The position numbers and the translations under genes are program-made. The notes below the pieces were generated by a model, which saw only the letters and a list, made by a program, of their open reading frames with translations, was not told where the DNA came from and searched no databases. 64,000 nt of DNA from Sphingomonas cremea (GTDB taxonomy: Bacteria > Pseudomonadota > Alphaproteobacteria > Sphingomonadales > Sphingomonadaceae). The stretch covers positions 124,001 to 188,000 of the forward strand of contig NZ_JAKFGM010000002.1 in assembly GCF_021502585.1 (NCBI RefSeq), written 5' to 3'. This document shows, in pieces, positions 8,838 to 17,269 of the stretch; within the stretch, counting starts at the first letter, position 1; each line of letters begins with the position of its first letter.

Positions 8838-10498
8838 CAGCGCACCAGGTACGGCCGGCTGCGGCTGTAATATTGGAAGCCTCCGCTGCCACCGACGGGC
8901 TGCGCGGGACCGATAACCTCACCATAGATTTCCTTGTCGTCGGTCACCGGGCTAATCGTCGCTCCAGGGACTTGGGCCTGCGTTCTCTGCAAGGAAGGTT
9001 CGGTGAGGAATATGTCGAAAACGCGCAGGATCACATAATCTTCAAACGCGGATCCTTTTCCTTTCAGATTGTCGCAATTGGCCGCTACGATCGGCAGGAC
9101 ACGTCGATCTTTGACGGTAGTAGCGGCGACAGTCGCAAACCTTGGCTTGTTGAACGCGCACTTCTTGACGATCGTCCAAGTTCGATTGCCTCCTTGAAGC
9201 TTGGAGCTGACATCCGCGGTTCCAATCTGGAGCGGGTCGAGCTTGCCGCTGCCCATGTTGGCAATTTCCCATTGGTAGACCTGGTATCTTGTAAGCGTCC
9301 CGGCGGACGCCCCACCACCGATCGCAGCTGCGATGGTCGCTGCCGTTTCGCCCGGGTGATTGGCGGCGATATACCCGGCCCGATCCCAGTTTCCGTCACC
9401 GAAGTTCTGGGCTCCCCCCGCCGTCGGGCACGAGCCGGTGTAATGGCAAGTGTCCCGTCCGAACTGCCTGGCTGCACCATTTTGTGCAAAGTCGCTTGCG
9501 TATGATGTCTTGCCTCCGGAGTTCACATTTCCGCCCGCTGCGGCCCCGCAATTTGGGCCGGCGGGCTGTGCTGCCGTACTGGAAAGTCGCACTTCAAACG
9601 TCATGTCCTGCGTCATATCCTTGCGCGTATCTTGCGCGGGACAGGCGACCCCAGTTGAGGGAACGCAATTGCTGGCATCGTTCTTGTTGCTGCCGGCGTA
9701 GACGTCCATCCGCGTATTGATCGCGTCGGTGGCGTTCTTGTTGCCGGGCTCCGTCTCATTGTCGTCCGTGTTCTGGCACCCGTTCAGGCCGTTCCCAAGC
9801 AGCGCGTTGAGCACCGCCGGGTTGCCGTTGCCGAAGTCGAGGAAACCGTAATTGCCGGGAGCCCAGGCGTTGCCGCCGGCGGTCTTCATGACAATTCCCT
9901 TGCCGACATCTTCAGGGGTCGGGAAATCGTCGGACGGAGCGCAGACCAGCAGCGGCGCGACGTTGCAAATGGACGATTCGATGCCCGCGACCGCGGTGGC
10001 CGAGACATCACCGGCGAAGGCGCCGACGATCGGCGTCAGCGCATAATTAGCGGCGCGGACCTTGGTGGTGACGATTACGTAGCGGGATTCGCTGTCGCCC
10101 GCGGCATCGCCATCGGCGACTTCTTCGCAAGCGGCGGCATTGTCCTGGATGGAATCATCGAATTCGCTGCAGAAGGTGATCGTCTCTATCTCGACCGCCG
10201 TGCCGTCAGCGTCGCTATCATTGGCAAATCGGGTCAGGTTTTCGGCAAGCCGGTCTTTATCATCGGAAGTAATCGCGTCGCGAGCTCGCTCGCGGGCCCC
10301 ATCGGCCCGGTCCAATTGGGTCGCTGCGGCCAGCGCTGACTGGTCGGCGGCCTGCTGCAATTCGGTATCAAGGGTCGCGAGGCGCGCATAGTCAAAGGCA
10401 ATTCCACCGGCGCCGATCAGCGCGAGCATCGACAGGGCTACGGTAGGCGCAACTGCTGCGCTCTTATCGCCCCAAATGTCGAAGAGACGCCGCATCAT
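8837..10498 (-). CDS. tadG: TadG-like pilus assembly protein
   Basis: A 553-residue protein with the N-terminal Tad/TadG domain: a single membrane helix at residues 16-37 (AVAPTVALSMLALIGAGGIA), then DYARLATLDTELQQAADQSA, the hallmark segment that leads into the periplasmic part. The large remainder is periplasmic, with several cysteines, and its end (YYSRSRPYLVR) carries no obvious signal. I do not see a complete MIDAS motif (DxSxS), so it lacks a recognisable von Willebrand A domain found in some TadG proteins. It follows the small lipoprotein gene by 12 bp and is coupled to tadE by TGATG. Confidence 0.85.
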   Translation of the reverse strand: MMRRLFDIWGDKSAAVAPTVALSMLALIGAGGIAFDYARLATLDTELQQAADQSALAAATQLDRADGARERARDAITSDDKDRLAENLTRFANDSDADGTAVEIETITFCSEFDDSIQDNAAACEEVADGDAAGDSESRYVIVTTKVRAANYALTPIVGAFAGDVSATAVAGIESSICNVAPLLVCAPSDDFPTPEDVGKGIVMKTAGGNAWAPGNYGFLDFGNGNPAVLNALLGNGLNGCQNTDDNETEPGNKNATDAINTRMDVYAGSNKNDASNCVPSTGVACPAQDTRKDMTQDMTFEVRLSSTAAQPAGPNCGAAAGGNVNSGGKTSYASDFAQNGAARQFGRDTCHYTGSCPTAGGAQNFGDGNWDRAGYIAANHPGETAATIAAAIGGGASAGTLTRYQVYQWEIANMGSGKLDPLQIGTADVSSKLQGGNRTWTIVKKCAFNKPRFATVAATTVKDRRVLPIVAANCDNLKGKGSAFEDYVILRVFDIFLTEPSLQRTQAQVPGATISPVTDDKEIYGEVIGPAQPVGGSGGFQYYSRSRPYLVR

Positions 10499-10510
10499 GC
10501 CACGTCATCC

Positions 10511-10798
10511 TTAATTAGACCCACCGGAGCCGCCGCTGCCCGAGCCCGACTTGGTGCTCTCCGTTCTCAGCGGCTTGGTTTGGCCCTTGCGGTAACGCTC
10601 GGTCGCCTTCTGCCCCTTTTCGCCGTGATAACCGGGCTGCAGGCTGTCAGCGGGATAAACCGGGTCGGGATCGACCGTCTGTACGGCCATGTCATATTTC
10701 AGCGCTTCTCCGAAACCGGGATCCACCGGCGTGCAGGCCGATGTGCCAGCAAGCGCCACGCCGGCGACGATCAGGAGGCGCTCAATACGCATGACCAT
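10511..10798 (-). CDS. Short CpaD-position lipoprotein
   Basis: A 95-residue secreted protein. The leader is RLLIVAGVALAGTSAC with a cysteine at residue 22, so it is a likely lipoprotein although the lipobox is not canonical. A short mature region follows (DPGFGEALKYDMAVQTVDPD), then a Gly/Ser tail. It occupies the place between the secretin cpaC and the tadG-like gene where cpaD normally sits, but it is about half the length of typical CpaD. The ATG at 10798 is preferred because GGAG lies seven bases upstream. It overlaps the end of cpaC by 17 bp. An ATG two codons further is also possible. Confidence 0.75.
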   Translation of the reverse strand: MVMRIERLLIVAGVALAGTSACTPVDPGFGEALKYDMAVQTVDPDPVYPADSLQPGYHGEKGQKATERYRKGQTKPLRTESTKSGSGSGGSGGSN

Positions 10799-12371
10799 AT
10801 TCTTTCTCCAGCTTGGTGGGGTCGAGCGCGGCCATGCCGCCGCCCGCCGGCGGCATCGGTTGCACGGGCGCCGCCTGGGACGGTTCGCCAATCGGCCGGC
10901 CGACTGGCGATGTCCCGGTTGGCTCCAGCGGATTGACCCCAACACCGCCGTCGGTCCGGCCCATCAAGAACAGTTCGGCCTCGTCAGGCGGAGTCGCGTG
11001 GTCGGTCGGCACTTTCATCGCCGCCGCCCGTACCGGCTTCACCAGCCGCGGCGTGACAATGATCACCAACTCGGTCTCTTCCTTCTCGAAGTTAGTCGAG
11101 CGGAACAGGGTGCCGATAATCGGAATGGTGCCGAGGACAGGGAATTGGCGGATCGTGTCCCGGAAGTCTTTTCGGATCAGGCCCGCCAGCGCAAAGCTTT
11201 CCCCATCGCGCAATTCGATCGTCGTATGGGCGCGGCGGGTTTGCAGGCCCGGAACCCGTAGATTGTTGATGACTACCGAGGCGCTTGGGTCGATCGAGCT
11301 GACTTCCGGCGCCACTTCCAGGTTAATTACGCCATCGGCCAGCACGGTCGGGGTGAAGGCAAGGCTTACCCCGAACTGCTTGAACTCCACTGAAATCGCG
11401 GCGTCTCCGCCGTTGGTTCCGCTTTGGGATACCGGGATCGGGAATTCGCCGCCGGCGAGGAAGCTTGCAGTCTCACCGGACAGTGCGATCAGCGTCGGCT
11501 CGGCCAGGGTGGTGACAACGCCCTTCCGCTCAAGCGCGTTAAACGTCGCGTCGAAATTCAATCCGCCAATATGGAACACCCGCGACAGGATTCCGAAACT
11601 GTCGACGATCGAGCCAAGTGAGAGCGTCGGCGGATTGGGCGTGGTCGTTTCGGTAACAGCCCCGGTCACCGGATCGGTTGTGGTGACGGTGGTCGAACCG
11701 AGAGAGGGAGTCAGGCTGGCCCCTCCTCCGATCGCGCCCTGGAACCCATTGTTGCCGCTGCCGGTCACGAAGCTGCTGAACCCGAGATCCTTGAGCGCGC
11801 CGCGCTTAATTTCCGAGAAGCGGACCTCGAGCATGACCTGCTGCGACGAGCCGATCGAAAGAAGGTTGATGACCTTGCCCGGCGCATAGGATTCGGCGAC
11901 CTGGACAGCCTTGTCGGCTGCCGGCCCGCTACTGACGACGCCTTCTAGTATGAGCGACTCATTGGAAATTCGTGCCCCAACCTGGTCGTTCGGCATCAAT
12001 TCCGACAATTGGCGCTTAAGGCCGATCACGTCGGGCCCGACAGCAATGTCGACCACCGCAATCAGCGCGTTGCCGCGGTCGTAGAGGGTGAGACTGGTTG
12101 TCCCCATCTTCTTGCCAAGCACATAGAGCGAGCGGTCGGAAAGCGGCAGGATGTCGGCAATATCAGGATTGCCGATCAGTGCCTTGGCGAACGGCCGATC
12201 GGACCGCAGCACCTGGCTCTTATTGAGCGGCACGGCCAGTTCACCGGCGCGGACCTCGTCGGCCTCGCTGACGGTAATCTGCGCCGCGGCCGGAGCCGCG
12301 TACACAAAGACGGATGCAGCGACGGCGATGGAGGCGCCAAGCGCAGCTCCTTTCATGGTCCTAGCGAACAT
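10782..12371 (-). CDS. cpaC: Tad outer-membrane secretin CpaC/RcpA
   Basis: A protein of about 529 residues forming the outer-membrane pore for the Flp pilus. After a signal peptide (AALGASIAVAASVFVYAAPA) comes the pilus-secretin N domain (VPLNKSQVLRSDRPFAKALI and following, about residues 40-115), a BON-like stretch (LILEGVVSSGPAADKAVQVA) and the secretin domain. The latter ends with the conserved TTIELRDGESFALAGLI and TELVIIVTPRLVKPV segments. The C-terminal tail is Pro/Gly-rich. I take the ATG at 12371, which overlaps the cpaB stop by 11 bp and has AGG nine bases upstream. ATGs at 12386 and 12356 are alternatives. Confidence 0.93.
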   Translation of the reverse strand: MFARTMKGAALGASIAVAASVFVYAAPAAAQITVSEADEVRAGELAVPLNKSQVLRSDRPFAKALIGNPDIADILPLSDRSLYVLGKKMGTTSLTLYDRGNALIAVVDIAVGPDVIGLKRQLSELMPNDQVGARISNESLILEGVVSSGPAADKAVQVAESYAPGKVINLLSIGSSQQVMLEVRFSEIKRGALKDLGFSSFVTGSGNNGFQGAIGGGASLTPSLGSTTVTTTDPVTGAVTETTTPNPPTLSLGSIVDSFGILSRVFHIGGLNFDATFNALERKGVVTTLAEPTLIALSGETASFLAGGEFPIPVSQSGTNGGDAAISVEFKQFGVSLAFTPTVLADGVINLEVAPEVSSIDPSASVVINNLRVPGLQTRRAHTTIELRDGESFALAGLIRKDFRDTIRQFPVLGTIPIIGTLFRSTNFEKEETELVIIVTPRLVKPVRAAAMKVPTDHATPPDEAELFLMGRTDGGVGVNPLEPTGTSPVGRPIGEPSQAAPVQPMPPAGGGMAALDPTKLEKEYGHAY

Positions 12372-13323
12372 AGCCCCCCACCTCATAGTCTTTGGTTTCC
12401 GTTCCCCGGGTTACGCTGATCGTTGAAGTTGCCTTGGCCATCGGTGCGGCGCTGCGCACGACTGGCGAGCGCGGCCGGGTCAGGCGAGCAACCTGCGCGC
12501 GCCGTTCTGGCGGCGGCGGAAGCATGCTGCTGCCCGGCACCGGATTGGCGGCGGAGGGCCGCGAACCGGGCGGAAGCGATCCGTAATAGCTGTAGCGCAG
12601 GTCATCGAGGCTGACGGTCTCCACCTGCGGGATATTCTGCTCCTCGCCCGGCTTGCGCAGGACGAAGCTCAGCTGCCCGAGCCGCTGGCCGAGCGCGACT
12701 TTCTGCGCGTCGAGCGGAGTCAGTTCCAGCGTCGCGTTGCGTGTGGAGCTGGGCTTTCCATCGGCGCCGACCGCATCCTGGCCCATGGCAATGACGCGAA
12801 TGTTCTGAAGAAGCACGTCGGTTACCTGCTCGCCACGGTCAGTGCCGTCGGGTCCGATCGCGTTACGGGTGATCAGCACGTCGACCGTGTCGTTCGGTTT
12901 GACGAAACCGGCGACGCCGGAGATGTCGTTGATGCGGACCGTTGCTGCGCGCATTCCGTCGGGAAGCAGCGCGGCGATGGAGGCGTTCTGCCCTTCGCCC
13001 GAAAGATCGGCGGCCAGAAGCGGCTGGTTGACCTGGATCGGGCGAAGCGCGACGCGGCGCTTGCCCATCGGCAGCAGTTCCGGAAGAGACTTGTAAACGC
13101 CCGGCGGTAGGCTAGTCGCCGGATAATTGACGAACTTGACCTTGTCGGGTGTGATGTCAACGCCATAGTCCAGCGGCATCGCGGCGACCGCGACCCGAAC
13201 CATGCCTTCGGGCGATGCGGCGAGCTGCTTCTCGCGCCCGGTCAAATAGGTGTTGGCAAGAAATACGGCGAGCACGCCGAGAATGATGGCGACGCCTAGC
13301 GCAATTAATGTCTGCCTTTTCAT
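12361..13323 (-). CDS. cpaB: Flp pilus assembly protein CpaB/RcpC
   Basis: A 320-residue protein with one N-terminal membrane segment (LIALGVAIILGVLAVFLANT) followed by a SAF-type domain (VAAMPLDYGVDITPDKVKFV) and the RcpC/CpaB domain (MRAATVRINDISGVAGFVKP and NDTVDVLITR). It is thought to act in the periplasm, together with the secretin. The C-terminal tail is Pro/Arg-rich and basic. The ATG at 13323 follows a G-rich ribosome-binding region. Ten further codons upstream are open but have no supporting signal. It is the first gene after the pilin and overlaps cpaC. Confidence 0.92.
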   Translation of the reverse strand: MKRQTLIALGVAIILGVLAVFLANTYLTGREKQLAASPEGMVRVAVAAMPLDYGVDITPDKVKFVNYPATSLPPGVYKSLPELLPMGKRRVALRPIQVNQPLLAADLSGEGQNASIAALLPDGMRAATVRINDISGVAGFVKPNDTVDVLITRNAIGPDGTDRGEQVTDVLLQNIRVIAMGQDAVGADGKPSSTRNATLELTPLDAQKVALGQRLGQLSFVLRKPGEEQNIPQVETVSLDDLRYSYYGSLPPGSRPSAANPVPGSSMLPPPPERRAQVARLTRPRSPVVRSAAPMAKATSTISVTRGTETKDYEVGGYVR

Positions 13324-13428
13324 CAGCCCGGTCCCCCGCTGAAGGCTACGCACTCATACATAACACAGGCCCGGCCCACCCGAGCGAGAAAAATGGACGG
13401 CCGCGCCGAGACGCGACCGCCCATAAAC

Positions 13429-13611
13429 TTAGCAGACTGTCGAAGTAGGAGTATTAATGCAGTCAGCCGTATTGTTCATAGCGTTACCGATTGCGCCGCT
13501 GAGAGTCAGCGCCGCGATGGCGATAACGGCGCCGATGATGGCGAGAATGAGCGCATATTCCGCTGCCGATGCGCCACGGTCGTCGCGAAGCATGTTAATG
13601 AAAGTTTTCAT
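13429..13611 (-). CDS. flp: Flp-type type IVb major pilin
   Basis: A 60-residue prepilin, the structural subunit of the tad pilus. The leader MKTFINMLRDDRG ends in the glycine expected at the cleavage site, and the mature protein starts ASAAEYALILAIIGAVIAIA with glutamate at +5 and tyrosine at +6, the Flp signature. Two cysteines lie near the C terminus. The start at 13611 is set by AAGGGGA about six bases upstream. The gene leads the minus-strand tad operon. A gap of about 105 bp before cpaB could hold a partial terminator or processing site that lets pilin mRNA accumulate. Confidence 0.96.
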   Translation of the reverse strand: MKTFINMLRDDRGASAAEYALILAIIGAVIAIAALTLSGAIGNAMNNTADCINTPTSTVC

Positions 13612-14100
13612 TGTCCGTCCCCTTACTGTTGATCCCCCCGTCCCAGCCGGGACGAATGGATGGTCAGCGCCAGGGGAGGCGGACACTCATGATTTCAAAC
13701 GGGCGGGGAGGGTCATCAATCAACAGCCCCCGCAATCATGTTTCCGCGGCCCCCCAGCCGCTAGACCCTTGAAACGTCTGCCTAGCTTAACTTTTTGTCA
13801 AGCATATCCATTTAACCCAAGTTAACACCCTGGCCTAATCGCGATTGCGGTAAATGGCTCGAGAAACTGCCATTTTTTCAATGGAGAAGGGCCGATATGG
13901 CGGAGATTCGATGATCGGGCCCTTGTCTCGAATCTGGACAGGTGGGGGCGGGAAACAGCCAATTATCGAAAGTTAAGGGTCGCCGGAGCCAAGCCTTTGC
14001 CCCGCATTTTGGGATCCGGTCCCCGAGTCGCATGTTCTCTGTTCGTCAATGCGAGTGCGCCGCTATCGCGACACGCAATGACGGAATGAAGGGTGGTGAG
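13612..14100 (-). promoter_or_regulatory. Upstream region of the tad operon
   Basis: This 489-bp gap holds no convincing gene. On the minus strand a perfect TTGACA lies at 13801-13796, about 185 bp before the flp start. A matching -10 box at 16-18 bp is not evident, so the promoter may need an activator or the box may be fortuitous. Short A+T-rich stretches with TTAAC/GTTAA elements surround it (13786-13825). A small hairpin, CCATT-loop-AATGG, lies near 13869-13884. It also contains the 3' flank of the DUF2569-like gene. The exact promoter is not resolved. Confidence 0.35.
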
Positions 14101-14901
14101 TTAGACCTCAACCCGATGGCGGAATGTCACATTCACCCGCTTCGACATCAACAAGTAAGGTAGCCACAGGCAGACGCTAATCAGCACCTTCTTGACGTTA
14201 CCGTCGAGCAACGCATGCAACGCGCGGGCAACCTGTCCAGGAAGGCCCTGCGTCCCGGCAACGGCGGTAGCAATGCCCAACTGCATGACGATATCGATCA
14301 ACCAAATGGCAACCAGCAAGCGCGGGAACAGCGGTACGCGGCGCAACCCCGCGACAAAGCCAATGGTATAGAGGCTGGATAGCAAGACGACGTCTAGGGT
14401 CATTACGAAACGGAGCGTAGATAGCCAGAGCGGAACATTTCCGGCAATCGCCGGCATCGCCGCAAGATATTCCAGCGCGCGGACGGGCACATTGAGGAGC
14501 ATCCCGACCAGCAGCGAGACCATAATACCGTTGCTGCCATAAAGCGGATGCTGCTGCGCCTCGACCCGTTCGACATTGCGCCAGCGCCCGTAACGGGCAA
14601 GGCGCGTACGCGGTTGAGGCAGACCGTCGCCATTTTTAAACCAATGCAAGGCTAGCATCATCGAAGCCAGCGGCGCGCCAACTAGCAAAATGTAGGGAAG
14701 GAATGTCGAAAGGTCGGGTACCGAATGAATTGGGCTGACCGCAACGCGAAGGGCGCAAGCGAGGATCGCGACACCAACCCAGATCGTCATTATGCGCGGC
14801 AGGCGAGATTCGATTGAAAGCAGGAGCGCTGTAGACTTGGCCCGCAGCCGCTGATGGACTCTCGCGTAAGTTGCTCGCGCGTTGTTTCGGTAGAATGTCA
14901 T
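14101..14901 (-). CDS. DUF2569-like membrane protein
   Basis: A 266-residue protein with about six membrane segments (among them WVGVAILACALRVAVSPI, LPYILLVGAPLASMMLALHW and VMTLDVVLLSSLYTIGFVAG). It ends in LPYLLMSKRVNVTFRHRV. That ending, aromatic-proline-tyrosine followed by SKRVxxTF, resembles the end of DUF2569 proteins, a family without assigned function. The N-terminal 35 residues are basic and probably cytoplasmic. It is transcribed towards the tad operon and divergently from the PAP2 gene at 15095. The functional relation to either neighbour is unknown. Confidence 0.7.
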   Translation of the reverse strand: MTFYRNNARATYARVHQRLRAKSTALLLSIESRLPRIMTIWVGVAILACALRVAVSPIHSVPDLSTFLPYILLVGAPLASMMLALHWFKNGDGLPQPRTRLARYGRWRNVERVEAQQHPLYGSNGIMVSLLVGMLLNVPVRALEYLAAMPAIAGNVPLWLSTLRFVMTLDVVLLSSLYTIGFVAGLRRVPLFPRLLVAIWLIDIVMQLGIATAVAGTQGLPGQVARALHALLDGNVKKVLISVCLWLPYLLMSKRVNVTFRHRVEV

Positions 14902-15094
14902 GACGAAGAGGTACGGTGTTAACCTTACTCCGGAGTAAAAGATCCATCCTCTTCCCGGGTTCCGCAGGTTGGCATTACATGGCAGCAGGGAATGTCCGAT
15001 GAGCCATCATGCCACCGTCAGGATCAGGTGTGCCAGTCGGAAACGCGTGCAGCTCGGTGAGCGACATGAACGCAGCAGGTGATAGGTAAAGGCG

Positions 15095-16114
15095 ATGAGA
15101 GATGCCGATTGGGTCATGCCTGCGATTGTGTTGCTATTGCTGCAATACTTCTCGGCAATTTTTATTAGTCAACTGACCGGCTTCGCCGGGCGCCCACAAA
15201 CGTTCAGCTACATGATTATGGCGTTGGTCCTGTCGTCGATTGGCGGCTTAGCAATCCTGTTACATCGGCTTTGGCGGATGTGGCGAGAGGGGGAGGAAGG
15301 GCCAATTGAGCGTTTGCGTGCAGATACCGATCCTGCAGCAGTGGTTACCTATTTTTTGGGCTTTCAGCTGGTCGCGCTGCAAATTGCTGCACTCACCTGG
15401 CTAAAGGAAATGCTGCCTTGGGCAATTCCCTACTGGGCAGATCCGCCCTTGGCTGCCTTCGACCGGGCAGTGCTTGGAACCGATGCGTGGCGAATCATCC
15501 CCGATAGATTCATCCATCTGCTCGACGTGCTTTACACAACCTGGGCGCCGGTAAAATTCTTTGCGCTGATGTTGGCCTTGGTCCTTCCCGCGTCGCGGCT
15601 TAAGGCTCAGGCAATGATGGCCTACTTTCTTACAGTCGGCCTGATTGGCGTATCAGGTCAGTACCTCCTGTCCTCGGGCGGCCCGATTTTCTATGATCGG
15701 CTCGTTAATACACGTGAGTTTGGCGCACTGGCCTTACGCACCCGGGAACTCGCCCCTATCGCCCACACCGCTTCGGAATATCTTTGGCACTCCTACCTCG
15801 GACGTGACACTTCGATCGGCAACGGCATTTCTGCGATGCCGTCGATCCATGTTGCGACAACGACCTGGGCCTCAATGATCATCAGCCGATTCTGGAGAAA
15901 GGCAGCTGTTGCGATTTGGACCTTTTGGGTCATAATTTTTGCTGGCTCTATCGCCCTAGGCTGGCATTATCTCAGCGACGGTATCGTGGGTGCGGGGGGA
16001 GCAGTTTTGTGTTGGAAGTTGGCGCCGAGGCTGTTGCTTCGAAGTAGTCGATTAAACTTTAGACGTTTGCAGAAATTGGGAAATCATTCGGAAAATGTGA
16101 GTCCGCTTCCATGA
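15095..16114 (+). CDS. PAP2-superfamily (Aur1-like) membrane phosphotransferase/phosphatase 1
   Basis: A 339-residue inner-membrane protein with six or more hydrophobic segments. Its catalytic motifs match the PAP2_3 group (related to inositol-phosphorylceramide synthase Aur1): ISAMPSIHVATTTWAS near residues 247-262, then GWHYLSDGIVGAGG near residues 288-301, providing the two histidines and the aspartate of the active site. Such enzymes transfer or remove phosphate or phospho-alcohol head groups on lipids at the periplasmic side. The ATG has AAAGGCG just upstream. It is followed closely by the GT87-like gene, and two more PAP2 genes lie nearby on the opposite strand. The substrate is not known. 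Confidence 0.83.
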   Translation: MRDADWVMPAIVLLLLQYFSAIFISQLTGFAGRPQTFSYMIMALVLSSIGGLAILLHRLWRMWREGEEGPIERLRADTDPAAVVTYFLGFQLVALQIAALTWLKEMLPWAIPYWADPPLAAFDRAVLGTDAWRIIPDRFIHLLDVLYTTWAPVKFFALMLALVLPASRLKAQAMMAYFLTVGLIGVSGQYLLSSGGPIFYDRLVNTREFGALALRTRELAPIAHTASEYLWHSYLGRDTSIGNGISAMPSIHVATTTWASMIISRFWRKAAVAIWTFWVIIFAGSIALGWHYLSDGIVGAGGAVLCWKLAPRLLLRSSRLNFRRLQKLGNHSENVSPLP

Positions 16115-16183
16115 ACTCGGAAAATCTTTGGATCATTTTGGAATCGTTTTCCGGAAGAAAGACTTTGAAACGGATTGCGTTAG

Positions 16184-17269
16184 TTGAATAAATTTTGCTC
16201 CTGCGCCCTACAGCGGACTTTAGTGGATTCGTACACTCGCTACATCTTAAAGTTGGCCAGTATTTGCATCGCTTCTTTATCAGCGATCGTCTTTATAGTT
16301 TTTGTTGGCATTTGGCATATCGATTTATTTATGATGGACTTTGGTGTCTATTGGCGCGTCGCAAATGGACCCATTTCATCAGCCTATGAGCACCGCGCGT
16401 CTCTAAATTTTCCCTATCCGCCGACGATGCTGCTGTGGATTTCACCATTAAGCCTTTTATCGAAGGGACCAGCCTACGCGCTATGGATTGTAGCTAGTGT
16501 GGCTGCGCTAGTGGCTGCCAGCCGCCGCCACTTGGACAGATCGGCGCTCACCCTAACACTGATCGCCCCACCCGTTGTGTATTGCCTACTTACAGGCCAA
16601 GTTTCCGTCGCGCTTGGGGCCTTAATTCTATGGTCCTGTTCCGTTAATAGTCGGATCGCCGCCGGTAGTGCTTTGGCGATAGCCGCATCTGTCAAGCCCC
16701 AACTCGTATTGATGGCCCCATTGTTACTTGCCGCTAGAAAAGATCATTCCGCGATAATCTGGGGCGGCATAGTGTTAATCAGCCTCGTGCTTCTGACTGT
16801 GGCAATGTTCGGCATCGAAACGTGGGCGGCATGGCTTGGCTCTCTCGATCATTTCCGGTCAATCGTCGTGAGGAACGGCGTACTAAACGTTACAATCACT
16901 CCTGCTTCAGTTGCTGTGCTTTGGCACCTTCCGCCGGTCCCGTTTCTAATTTTAGGTGCTACCCTTGGTGCATGGATTGCAATCTATTGCTGCGATGGTG
17001 ACCCTCTGATCCGGAGCGCGGCAATCGTAACGGGGAGCTTACTCGCCTCCCCATACGCAGTAATCTATGACCTTGCGGCATTGGTGCCCTTTTTGGCCTG
17101 GGCTGTTGCACGAGGGAAAATAGTCGCGGTTATTGGCTATCTTGGTGGTCTCAACATCATACCTCTGTTGGTAACGGCCTTCGAACTTGCTCAGGTCGCG
17201 CCGGCAAAGATCGAAACTGACCCTCAGGAAGAGGCTAGTGCCTCGCGCGAATCGTCCGTCATTGATTGA
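16184..17269 (+). CDS. GT87/DUF2029-like polytopic glycosyltransferase
   Basis: A protein of up to 361 residues with about ten membrane segments. The first periplasmic loop has an acidic DFGVYWRV motif (residues 52-59), and FPYPPTMLLWISPLSLL follows about 25 residues later. This pattern is typical of GT87 polyprenyl-phosphate-dependent mannosyltransferase-like enzymes. A lysine/proline pair in SVKPQLVLMAPLLL is also family-like. The start is uncertain: TTG at 16184 is the longest, and a GTG at 16223 is an alternative. Base composition is clearly lower in G+C than in the tad genes. It follows a PAP2 gene by 69 bp, suggesting joint work on a lipid-linked glycan or glycolipid. Its end overlaps the next, convergent gene by 46 bp. 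Confidence 0.72.
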   Translation: MNKFCSCALQRTLVDSYTRYILKLASICIASLSAIVFIVFVGIWHIDLFMMDFGVYWRVANGPISSAYEHRASLNFPYPPTMLLWISPLSLLSKGPAYALWIVASVAALVAASRRHLDRSALTLTLIAPPVVYCLLTGQVSVALGALILWSCSVNSRIAAGSALAIAASVKPQLVLMAPLLLAARKDHSAIIWGGIVLISLVLLTVAMFGIETWAAWLGSLDHFRSIVVRNGVLNVTITPASVAVLWHLPPVPFLILGATLGAWIAIYCCDGDPLIRSAAIVTGSLLASPYAVIYDLAALVPFLAWAVARGKIVAVIGYLGGLNIIPLLVTAFELAQVAPAKIETDPQEEASASRESSVID

